A stretch of 64,000 nucleotides of DNA from the NCBI RefSeq assembly GCF_028769735.1, contig NC_088178.1, positions 6,576,001 to 6,640,000 on the forward strand, read 5' to 3'. The DNA is from Zonotrichia leucophrys gambelii. Taxonomy: Eukaryota; Chordata; Aves; Passeriformes; Passerellidae. Under the pieces are notes generated by a model. That model was not told where the DNA came from, searched no databases, and saw nothing but the letters and a program-made list of their open reading frames with translations. Numbering within the stretch: position 1 is the first letter of the stretch; each line of letters opens with the position of its first letter. Below, in pieces: positions 1-9,162 of the stretch. Both the position numbers and the translations under genes were made by a program.

Positions 1-394
1 TTGAGGAGACAGAACCTCACAGTATTAAGGAAGGCAAACATACTTTATTAACTCTGTGCCAGAGAGATGTTCACAAGAGAAAAAGGGCAGGATTGTGTAA
101 GAACATTGCCACTTAAGGATCTAAGAGGCTGGAGGTAGAATGGGAAGCTTTGATGATTTGGTTTTAGTCCTGAAAAGACTGAGGTATGCTGAGATCTATT
201 GGGCTGGAGAAGTCATATTTCTCCAGGGCAGGGAAGTGAGATTTTTGATAAAAGCATTGCTAAGGAAGCCAGAGAAAATGTTGCCCATAACCTTTGTGGC
301 AAAAGATAATTTTTATTAAAGTAAAAAACAAAACTCTCAAGCATCTTTAGGGCTGTTGGTGTGTTTGAAGTGAGAAAAATCTTTGTTTTTGCAG

Positions 395-478
395 GAGGAA
401 GTGACAGCCGAAGAGAGCACTGATGGAGAGGTGGAGGCACAAACATACAATCAAGACTCACAAGACTCCATTGGAGAA
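395..478 (+). CDS. TPR: TPR coding exon, Glu-rich
   Basis: Acceptor ...tttttgcag precedes 395 and donor gtaagc follows 478. The 28 codons begin in phase 0 and read [20 protein letters not shown] followed by DSQDSIGE. The sequence to its left (1-394) is intron with nothing else recognisable. Confidence 0.93.
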
Positions 479-3400
479 GTAAGCATATTTAAAGAGCAAA
501 AATCTTCAGCAGAAAGATTTCTGCAGAAATAGCCATCTGCCCCCCAAACTCTCAGTGAAATTTAGAAGTGAAATCTCAAATGGAATCCTTCAGGTTTCCC
601 ATGGAACTATTTTAAATGTTTTAAAGTTTAGACTGGAACTGTTCAGTCACTGACAGTCACCTGTCACATTCTCTTTTGTCCTCTCCTCTGGTCAGTTTTT
701 GAGGAACAGCAATAGCTGTCCTGTAAGCATCAGAGTCTGGTTCTCTTGCTGTTGATTGTGGTGCAGTGAGTTTGGTTTGTGCTGGTGATTGCCTTTGCTC
801 TTTGGCAGGGTGTTACACAGGGGGAGTACGCGGCCATGGAGGACAGCGAGGAGACTTCCCAGTCTATCCCTATAGACCTGGGGTCCCTTCAGTCAGACCA
901 ACAAAACACTTCTTCATCTCAGGATGGCCAGTCCAAGAGAGATGATGTGATTGTAATTGATAGTGATGATGAAGATGATGACGATGAAGAAAATGAAGGC
1001 GAGCAGGAAGTATGTATATCATGGAATTCCTTTATGATTTTGTCTTTCATCAGATGTAAAACTCACCAGACAGGATTAATTTAATCCAAATATTTTTGAC
1101 TGAGTAGTTGGTTGTTGCCTGAACTTGTAGTGTTTTAAAGCTACCTGCTAATTCACCTTTTTTCACCAGAATTTTTCTGTTACCTTCCTTTATCTGAACC
1201 CTCAGGCTTTTCCGTGTTCTTTCCTACCCTTGTCCTGTTGAAGAGAGAGAGAGGGAGTGTCTGGGTGGGTGTTGATCTGTGCACCACATCCAGCCTATTC
1301 CACTCCCCTTTCTGCATTTCCCTAAGGCTCTTTTACTGTCTCATCACAGGATTATGATGATGAGGAAGAGGAGGATGAGGATGATGATGAAGACACAGGG
1401 ATGGGAGATGAAGGTGATGACAGCAATGAAGGAACTGGTAGTGCTGATGGCAATGATGGATATGAAGCAGATGATGCTGAGGTGAGATTTGTACATTTCT
1501 TTTGTAGCCTGGTAAATTTCTTGCAGCAAATCAGTGCTGTAATACTCACTGCGTTGTTGAAAGAAATTTACCAATACTCAATCACAAATATGTATGCTTG
1601 GAAGAGAAAATCCTGGTATGAATTCATCCCCAAAAGTTGAAGGGTGATACTGGGTCATGGTAATTTGTTACAACTGTTTCCACAAGAAAAATCAGCTGGG
1701 AATGTTAAAGAGGGCTGAATTAAAAAACAAAGCATGGGAGACAGCAGCAAATACTGTAGTTACAAAACTGGTGAGGCTTTTGAAGAGCTGGATATTTCAC
1801 TGTGTTGTTATTAAATGATGGCAGCTACATTTTTCAGGTTTGTATATGCACAGGTTCTCAATACTTCTGAAATCTCATGCAGTTGAATATGTTTACCTAA
1901 TGCTGTAGCTACATAGAGAAATCTTCTAAGATTGTCATATATTTGACTTTTTTTACCTTCTAAATACTTTTGTACTGCTTTTATATTCTCTTTACAATGT
2001 ATAATTTGTTGAGTCATACTCTGTTTATGCGGGATTTTAGGGTGCTGATGGTACAGATCCTGGAACAGAGACTGAAGAGAGCATGGGAGGAGCTGAAAGC
2101 AACCAGAGGGCAGCAGATTCCCAAAACAGTGGTACAGTTATTCCATGTTTCTTCACAGTCTGTGTAGGCAGGGGGAGGGAAATGTAGAAGCTATTTTCCA
2201 TATGTTAAAATCTGCACGTAAAAGTAAAAATATAAGTGAAATACCAAAGGCCATTTCACCGTGCAGTGTGGATTCTTTTGAAATGATCTTTTCTGGATTT
2301 GTTCTACATTCCTTTGAAAATCCTGCAAGCTGTGGTTGCTGTGGAAATTTAACGGCTCAGTGGATTAATCAGTCTCTAAATCAGCACCTGAATAATTAAC
2401 ACTTTGTTTTAGTGCTGCTGTTGTAGCTGGCACAAGTCCTCTTCAAGTGATTTTACCTAACAATACTGGGCCGTCGGCAGGCTTGGAAGGGAAAAATGAG
2501 TTAATTTTTCAGCAGAATTGGAAGATTTGCCTTTATGTATTCAGCTTGGTTCCTAGGGTTTTCCCAGCCCTGTGTATTTGTGTTGCAGGAGAGGGGAGCA
2601 CGGGTGCTGCAGAGTCCACGTTTGCCCACGAGAGCCTGCGGGAGCAGCAGCCGTCATCGGCATCGTCCGAGCGCCAGGGCCCGCGGCCCCCGCAGTCCCC
2701 ACGGAGGCCCCCGCACCCCCTGCCCCCACGGCTTACCATCCACGCCCCTCCCCAGGAGCTGGGGCCCCCAGTGCAGGTACAACCAGCTCCAGTGCCTCAG
2801 GAGACTTGGGAAAAAATTGCTGTATGGTTTCTTATCAATATAATCCATTGGAAAAAATGTTGCCGGCTGTTCAGCATGATAGAAGTGGTAGCTGAGCAAA
2901 GGGGTTTAGTCATCCTGCAGATGATGGCTGGACAGGGAATGTACAAATCCACCCCCCCCTTAATGCTTTTTATCTTGGAATTCTTATTATATTATACCAG
3001 TGCTTAGTCAGTCAGTGGCTGATGATACTTCCACTCGAAAAGCTTTTCTTAGCCAGGTTGTAGCTCAGATTTGAAGGGTTTTTATGAGTTGCCCCACTGT
3101 AGATGGGGCAAAGGAATGCTGCCATTTATTTTCCAAGTTAAACCTTTCACAGTTAGTGCCTAACCCATGATCATGCTTGTTGAAGACGTGTAGATTTTGT
3201 AAATTAAAACATCACAACAGTAATTCTTCAAAAATATCCTGACTGAAATGATCCTTTACCATTAACTTGTGCTGAGGCTTGAGATCACAATGTGTTCATG
3301 TTTTCTATATTCAGTAGAGACTTGAGTAGAAGATTACTGTCACTTACCCAGAATATACACATTGTCCCCCAGAGAGTGCTGGGGCACTGAGCAGGTTCCC

Positions 3401-6400
3401 CAGGGAATGGGCACAGCCCCAAGGCTGTCAGAGCTCCAGGAGTGTTTGGACAATGCTCTCAGGCTTTTCCTGGGTTTCTTGGGCCTGTCCTTCATGCAGG
3501 GGTTGGACTTGATGATCCTTGTGAGTCCCTTCCAGCTCAGGATATTCTGTAATTCCATGATTGCCTACTTAGTCATTTAGCTGCTATCCTTGGCTCTGAC
3601 TGAACACTTGTAGGTTGTTAGAATTCCAGGACTACATTTACACAACTTCACCCATTTCTCTCCCATAAAGAGAATCCAGATGACTCGAAGACAGTCGGTG
3701 GGGCGAGGGCTTCAGCTGACCCCTGGGATAGGTGGAATGGTGAGTGGATTAGAGTCTACTACTAGTGCCCTGCTTTCATGGAGCACTTCTAACTCCTGAG
3801 GTTACTTTGGTTTTTAAAGAAGCCTGGCTGCTGATTTCAGGGAAAGATGGTCTCTGTAGTCTTGCAGAAAATATCCTATTCCTGTTAATTCCTGTATTAA
3901 TGGAAGGCAAAGATTAGAAAACTCCCAGGAAACAAAAGGCTTCAAAAGAGGCTTAATTGGTTTTGTCTAAGGTGATTTTATTTACTTATTTTTGGAGTCA
4001 GTCAGTGGCCATGTTGCTGGAAAAAACAATACTAAGTTCAGCTTCATCCTAAAGGAACAAGGCTAACTTATGCTGTCTCAGTCAGCTAATTTTGAACCCT
4101 TTATTCAGCTGTATTTGGCAGAACAAATGCAGGTTCAATGAGAGAAAAGAGACTAAGTACCTTCTCTGAGACCAAAGGCATCAGCTTTAGATGTCTGAAA
4201 TTAAACAAGAATTTTGTTAGAGCTAAATCTGTTATTGTTTTGCTGGACTATGTGGAAAAATCAACCTTTAACTCAGCTAGTAAAAACTGGAAATACATTG
4301 TAGGCTCTCATATCAGTCTCTTTTTTTCCAGCAGCAGCACTTCTTTGATGATGAGGACAGAACAGTTCCAAGTACACCAACTCTTGTAGTTCCACATCGT
4401 ACAGATGGATTTGCAGAAGCCATTCAGTAAGTAGATGTGAAAAGAAAAAGGAAAAAAAAAGGCTTTTCTCTATTCTTTATTCTATTTCTTTCTATTTTTC
4501 AGCAAAATGAAAATAAATTTAAATTAAATTCACTTGTGATGGAAGGAACATGGTAGGTAGTAGGATAGATAACTGCATGCACAGATAAGTAATTATTGTT
4601 TGACTTGTGTGTCATATAACTGATCAACAGATTAGGAAGTGAATATTCTCCCATGTATTGTAACCTGGTGATTTAAGAAGAGATTAAACAAACAAAAAAG
4701 TTCTATCAAATTTCCTTCCTTGTTCTTCCTCCCTCCCCATTAATATTGCTAGTGAAAGTTGCCTCCATTTCTGTTTTTGGGATGTTCTGGACATGTCCAG
4801 CAATCCACTTAAAATTGTGAGAGTTCATAGAATAGATAAGTAAAGAATATTCTCTTCAGGACTGTTGTACTGATTTTGAATGCATTGCTGATAATTTGAG
4901 AGCTAATTGCTGTTTATTCAGCGGTAGCTCAGCTGATTTTTGTGGTCAGTGTTAGTTCATTTTGTCTCATGCTTGATTTGTTCTCTTGGTCAGAAAGTTC
5001 TCCCGCCTGCCCTGATCTTTGGTGGAGTTGCAGAATTCCTTAAGTTTGTGTTTTCCAGTTCCCCCCAGGTAGCTGGAGTTCCTCGGTTCAGATTTGGGCC
5101 CCCTGAAGATATGCCACAAACCAGCTCCAGTCACTCTGATCTTGGGCAGCTGGCATCACAAGGAGGTAAAGCACTTCTGGGCTCTCTTTTCTGTGGGTCT
5201 TTGAGTGAAAAAGAGAGAATTCAGTCAACAAAACACAATTTTGTTTTGTGTTTTGTTGACTGAAACACAGAACTTCAGGAAACTGTTGAAGTGTGGAAAC
5301 CTGCAACTCTAAGATAATTGTCAGCAGGGAGAGAATAACAGAAATTGAGAAGGTGTTTCCTTCAAGCTGCTACATTTATAGTCGTGTTAGGATTTTGAAA
5401 TTGAAGGAAATGTTGAAGAAATGGTTTTTAACTTCAATTTTACTATTGGTTGTAGCTGCCCTGTAGTGAAACAATAGGGGAAAACATCAAATGCCGAGAA
5501 ATCTTTGGGCTATATCCTTATCTGCTTAGAGATGCTCAGGCTGTTGTGTTTGTTGTTGGTCTGAATCTGTCCCTTTCCTGGAATCCCTGTTGTTATGGAA
5601 CACATGTTCTCTGAAGAAAGCTCATAGGAAAATAATGCAAGGATGAAAGTTAAAAAAACAAGCATTAATATTTTCATCAAGGTGTTACCTTCCAATAAAT
5701 TATGATCAGCTCTGGCAGTAAGTCAAAACAAAATAACAAAAAATCTGCCTAAGTACAAGTGACTGGATTATATCAAATACCCAGACGGAAGACATTGGCT
5801 AATCCTTTTTTTAGCCACTCATTTGGCTGGATTGTCACTGGAACTTTGTGTTGCAGGTTTAGGGATGTATGAAACCCCACTGTTCCTTGCCCACGAGGAG
5901 GAATCAGGGGGTCGTAGTGTCCCCACAACACCGTTACAAGTGGCAGCACCGGGTAAGTGGCAGAGGCTTGCAGAGCGAAGCTGGGAATGATTCCCTGTGG
6001 TCAGGGGGAGTGCTGGGCAGCCTGTCCCCGAGCTGCCTGTGCTGTCACAGGCTCAGTGGGCAGGGCCTGAGGGTGTCTGTGCTCCCCAGTGACGGTGTTC
6101 ACAGAGAGTGCCTCGGCCGACGCCTCGGAGCACGCGTCCCAGTCTGTGCCCATGGTCACCACCTCCACCGGCAGCCTGTCCACCACCACCGAGCCTGGCG
6201 CTGGCGACGACGCCGATGAGGTCTTCGCAGAGGCAGAGTCTGAGGGGTAAAGCACCACTGCTTTGGCTCACTAGCACTGCTGACATGTTCATTGTCACCC
6301 AGGGGCAGCTCAGACAGCCTTTTGTAGTGCTGTGAGGCAGGACAGTCTGAGTCTTCATCCAAAACCAGTGGTTTTCTGCTGATCTTCTCCTTGGGGTTCA

Positions 6401-8862
6401 ATAGAATAAATATAAAAGTCACCCCAAAAAAATTTTCTTTAAGAATGCAGAGCACTCTAACATCAGTATTTGACTATTGCAAAGGCAGAGGTTGAAGCAT
6501 CAGTTTGTGGAATAAAGACTAAGGCATTCCTGTGTAATACAGAAAATCACTCCGCATGCAAAGCACACATATATGATTAAGTCACCCAGTTAAGACAGTG
6601 AATGTACAAAAGATGAAGCACAGGGCTGGTATAAACAGTTCTTAGTGAACTTTGAAGACAAATAATTTTGTCTTTTACTTTACAAGCACAACTTTTAATA
6701 CTTACAATAATTGCTATATGTTTTATTATGATAAAGATCTAAAAGGGAACAGTTTATAATTTTCTGCTATATTTTACTTTTGATTTTCATTGAATCTTTG
6801 TGTTCCAAGAGAGGGTGTTTTTTTCCTGGATCTTTCTGAAGCTATGCAAATATACTTACATGGTTCTCCTCCTCCACCTTCCCTTCTAGCATTACTTCAG
6901 AAGCGGGTCTAGAAATCGATAGCCAGCAAGAGGAAGAATCTGTTCAAGCATCTGATGAGTCAGATCTTCCTTCAACTAGTCAGGATCCTCCTTCAAGTTC
7001 ATCTGCAGGTACAGGATAATCACAGTAATAGTTCATACCTTTTCATTAAGAGTGGGAATTCCTTTGTCCAGCATAGTGGCTGGTAGCCAGGATACACAAA
7101 ATAAGATAAAATCCTTAGAATCAAAGACTCATTAAATGCTTTGGCGTGGAAGGGATCTTAAAGCCCATGCAGTGCCACCCCTGCCATGGGCAGGGACACC
7201 TTCCACTAGCCCAGGTTCCAGCCTGGTCTTGGGCACTTCCAGGGGCAGCCACAGCTTTTCTGGGCACCCTGTGCCAGGGCCTTACCACTGTTACGGAGAA
7301 CAATTCTTTCCCAATATCCCATCTGACCCTGCCCTCTGGCAGTGGGAAGCCATTCCCTCTTGTCCTGTCCTTACAGGCCATTGTCCCAAGTCCCTCTCCA
7401 GCTCTCCTGGAAACCCTTTAGTCACTGGAAGGGGCTTTAAGGTCTCCCCAGATTCTGTAAGAGCAAAATCATATTTTGATGCTTATAGATTCTTTGGTAA
7501 ACCATTTTACCTTGGACCGCAGTGACTGGAGTAGGCCAAGTAATAACAACACTTCAAGGAGCAAACATTACTGATACTTTGGTGATTTATTCATTGGCAT
7601 ATTTGATGTCTTTAAAATATTTTTAATTAAATTGTGAAACAACAATAAGTTAATCTCTATTGAGTTATCAATTAACCCCTTGTATAGAGAGCAAGAGAAA
7701 TGCAGTTTATTTGTTTTGAAGCTTTTATTTATCTTGGAGGAGAGGTCAATAAAATAAGGAAGGCACTTTTATCATTCTAAAGTAAAGAAAGCATAACCAT
7801 ATCAAACACGTAGAGATGAGAAGCTGGCAGGCACAGCCCCCCTTTCTTTCTGCCTCTCCCCACAGACACGAGCAGCACTCAGCCCAAGTCCCTGCGCCGT
7901 GTCCGGCTGCAGCCCCCGACGCTGAGGACGGGCGTGCGTGGCCGGCAGTTCAACAGGCAGAGGGGTAAGTGCTCCTGGCTGCTCCCTGCCTGGCAGGGAG
8001 TGAGGGAGGGACACACAGCCCTGCCTCCAGTTTGGTGTGTGACCCTGAGCTCTAGTTTGGGTTTAGTCTGTTAGGCTGAGCAAGTTTCGGACAGGCAAAC
8101 TTCCTTCTGCAGTGGCACCTGGCTCTTATCAGTAGAGAGAATGTAGAGGGCATTAGATCTTCAAAGTTCTAAAGGAGAGTTTCAGAAATCTGTTAGGACA
8201 GCAGTTTAGAAAATTCTGGTTTTAGTATTAGAGGAGCTTCCATTTGGTACATTAAGGATTCCAGTTATATCAATGTGTACTCATTGAAAAAAGCTTTATT
8301 GGAAGTATTACAGGTTTTCCAGTGTAATGGAGTTAAACCATGGCAAGAAATTATTTTTGCAACTTCTGTACTTTAAAAAAAGCCTTTGGATTTTGTTTTG
8401 TTTTGCATTATTTTAACATTGTGGAAGACTCAATATTAGCATTGAAATATAGATCAGCTGGTATTAAGGGGAAAAAATAAGGAGATGGGACTAGGATAGA
8501 TTTTCTTCCATCTGTCACCATTTTTTTTTAATAACAAGAACGAGGGACTATCTGATTTCAGATGTGGTAAGAATCCTGTGCTCATTGGTTTGGCTCAGGA
8601 TCACAAATCACCCCCAGCCTTTTGCATGACACAGGTGACATGTACATGTGTCACCAGGCTTAGAGGGAGAGAGGGGAAACTTGAACTGTATCAGAAAGAA
8701 CCACTCCACTGCCCTGACAATTCCTTAGGGAATGATGAACTATCACCTGTGCAATGGTTGATTAGAAGGGTTTATACTAATGCACTTGTTTTCTTTCCCT
8801 GCACAGGTGTAACTCATGCTATGGGAGGCAGAGGAGGCCTGAACAGAGGAAACATTAGTTAA
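395..8862 (+). CDS. TPR: TPR, nuclear pore basket protein, C-terminal 13 coding exons (partial gene)
   Basis: Spliced coding chain: 395-478, 809-1009, 1350-1481, 2041-2131, 2589-2776, 3671-3739, 4332-4426, 5059-5165, 5857-5952, 6090-6246, 6890-7008, 7866-7964, 8807-8862. It totals 1494 nt, 497 residues plus TAA, with all phases compatible. TPR forms the filaments of the nuclear basket and works in mRNA export and surveillance, heterochromatin exclusion at pores and mitotic checkpoint anchoring. The coiled-coil N-terminal three quarters of the protein lie left of the window. What is visible is the disordered tail: an Asp/Glu-rich stretch, a Pro-rich segment, Ser/Thr-rich segments and a Gly/Arg-rich end. 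Peptides such as [30 protein letters not shown] and [19 protein letters not shown] match my memory of vertebrate TPR nearly residue for residue. The gene is tail-to-tail with PRG4, with only 196 bases between the two stop codons. Confidence 0.96.
809..1009 (+). CDS. TPR: TPR coding exon, start of acidic tail
   Basis: Acceptor ctttggcag, donor gtatgt, 67 codons in phase 0. It contains [19 protein letters not shown] and ends in a run of Asp and Glu after the hydrophobic patch VIVIDS. That patch resembles a SUMO-interacting motif (hydrophobic core followed by acidic residues); this reading is inference. Confidence 0.95.
1350..1481 (+). CDS. TPR: TPR coding exon, Asp/Glu run
   Basis: Acceptor tcatcacag, donor gtgaga, 44 codons in phase 0. 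The first 15 residues are almost all acidic, then [20 protein letters not shown]. This is the most acidic segment of TPR. The codons form a GAT/GAG microsatellite-like tract that is prone to length variation. Confidence 0.95.
2041..2131 (+). CDS. TPR: TPR coding exon
   Basis: Acceptor gggattttag ends at 2040 and donor gtacag follows 2131. It encodes [20 protein letters not shown] and then [10 protein letters not shown], ending in phase 1. The split Gly codon continues in the exon at 2589. Confidence 0.94.
2589..2776 (+). CDS. TPR: TPR coding exon, proline-rich segment
   Basis: Acceptor gtgttgcag, donor gtacaa, 188 nt. It encodes EGSTGAAES... then the Pro/Arg-rich [20 protein letters not shown] and PQELGPPVQ, a conserved TPR landmark. 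The exon is much more GC-rich than the flanking introns. Confidence 0.95.
3365..3562 (+). repeat. CR1 LINE 3' fragment in TPR intron
   Basis: It contains degraded CR1 tail landmarks: the gttggacttgatgatcctt block, cccttccagctc, and an ending close to the ATTCTNTGATTCTATGA tail. Plus orientation, 5'-truncated. Confidence 0.75.
3671..3739 (+). CDS. TPR: TPR coding exon, basic segment
   Basis: A short 69-nt exon: [20 protein letters not shown] then GGM, donor gtgagt. Its upstream boundary (cccataaag) has a weak pyrimidine tract, but the peptide match and phase 0 at both ends support it. Confidence 0.92.
4332..4426 (+). CDS. TPR: TPR coding exon with tandem NAG acceptor
   Basis: It encodes [20 protein letters not shown] and then [11 protein letters not shown], ending in phase 2 before gtaagt. 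The acceptor is a CAGCAGCAG tandem, so use of the second or third AG would drop one or two Gln codons without changing frame. The first AG is chosen here because it gives the QQ I remember from mammalian TPR. Confidence 0.92.
5059..5165 (+). CDS. TPR: TPR coding exon
   Basis: Acceptor gtgttttccag, donor gtaaag, 107 nt. It encodes [20 protein letters not shown] then [15 protein letters not shown]. The entering phase 2 completes a His codon from the previous exon. A strong 19-bp hairpin lies 55 nt downstream in the intron. Confidence 0.95.
5220..5264. repeat. Perfect 19-bp inverted repeat (hairpin) in TPR intron
   Basis: Left arm 5220-5238, right arm 5246-5264, loop of 7 nt (ttttgtt). The arms are the reverse complement of each other without mismatch (ttcagtcaacaaaacacaa). 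It sits 55 nt after a TPR exon. Confidence 0.9.
5857..5952 (+). CDS. TPR: TPR coding exon
   Basis: Acceptor tgtgttgcag, donor gtaagt. It encodes [20 protein letters not shown] then [12 protein letters not shown]. Both split codons close with the neighbouring exons. Confidence 0.95.
6090..6246 (+). CDS. TPR: TPR coding exon, Thr/Ser-rich
   Basis: Acceptor gctccccag, donor gtaaag, 157 nt. It encodes [20 protein letters not shown] then [20 protein letters not shown] and [13 protein letters not shown]. It is GC-rich relative to the introns, and the Thr/Ser content fits the phosphorylated, disordered TPR tail. Confidence 0.94.
6890..7008 (+). CDS. TPR: TPR coding exon
   Basis: Acceptor cccttctag, donor gtacag. 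It encodes [20 protein letters not shown] then [19 protein letters not shown]. Phase 2 to phase 1, closing correctly. A minus-oriented CR1 fragment begins about 100 nt downstream. Confidence 0.94.
7110..7460 (-). repeat. CR1 LINE 3' fragment in TPR intron
   Basis: Reverse-oriented CR1. Landmarks read on the plus strand are gccatgggcagggacacctt, cttccactagcccaggtt, the cttcc..gg..gcc segment, and the aagtccctctccagctctcc block. About 350 bp. Confidence 0.85.
7866..7964 (+). CDS. TPR: TPR coding exon, basic C-terminal segment
   Basis: Acceptor ctccccacag, donor gtaagt. It encodes [20 protein letters not shown] then [13 protein letters not shown]. It is strongly basic, in contrast to the acidic exons upstream. 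Confidence 0.94.
8807..8862 (+). CDS. TPR: TPR terminal coding exon
   Basis: Acceptor ctttccctgcacag, then [18 protein letters not shown] and TAA at 8860-8862. The RGG-like ending matches the end of vertebrate TPR as I remember it. Confidence 0.96.
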
Positions 8863-9020
8863 ATGAAATGTAAAGGACTTCCAGCTGTATACAAAATGCC
8901 AGTTTGCCTGTGATTGCTTAGTGTAATGAAGCCAGAGCTTGAAGCAGCATTTTAATACTTAGAGTTGTGTGCACATATTTCATTGTCTTTTATTAATAAA
9001 ATTAGAAAAAAAACATTGAC
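8863..9020 (+). other. TPR: TPR 3' UTR (end approximate)
   Basis: It runs from the stop codon to about 20 nt past the AATAAA at 8995-9000. No earlier AATAAA occurs after the stop. A later AATAAA at 9317-9322 could give a longer form that would run antisense through the last PRG4 exon. Confidence 0.6.
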
Positions 9021-9058
9021 ATCCAAATGGCATCTTGATTTAACTCCTCTGCTGTACA
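8970..9058 (-). other. PRG4: PRG4 3' UTR (end approximate)
   Basis: From the PRG4 stop (9061-9059) down to roughly 20 nt past the minus-strand AATAAA at 8994-8989. This would be very short, about 90 nt. A longer form reading into the TPR terminal exon cannot be excluded. Confidence 0.55.
8989..9000. promoter_or_regulatory. Palindromic bidirectional poly(A) signal TTTATTAATAAA
   Basis: The 12-mer equals its own reverse complement. Read on the plus strand it gives AATAAA (8995-9000), 133 nt after the TPR stop. Read on the minus strand it gives AATAAA (8994-8989), 65 nt after the PRG4 stop. It is the nearest canonical hexamer for both genes. That one element serves both is inference from sequence. 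Confidence 0.7.
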
Positions 9059-9162
9059 TCACTTGCTGGGACAGTTGTACCAGTCTTTGGTTACAGTCTT
9101 TCCTGTGAGAGCAGTAACAGGCCGTGCTATTCTTTTGCCAATATCCAAACTGTAGTACCGAT
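9059..9162 (-). CDS. PRG4: PRG4 terminal coding exon
   Basis: Acceptor CCTTTCAG, then RYYSLDIGKRIARPVTALTG and KTVTKDWYNCPSK, with TGA at 9061-9059. The terminal WYNCP Cys pairs with the first Cys of the hemopexin-like fold in this family. Confidence 0.95.

Noticed and set aside
2447..3007. 186-codon ORF overlapping the TPR proline-rich exon
   Set aside because: It contains the true exon frame 2589-2776 but extends into introns on both sides; the exon with splice sites is the real unit.
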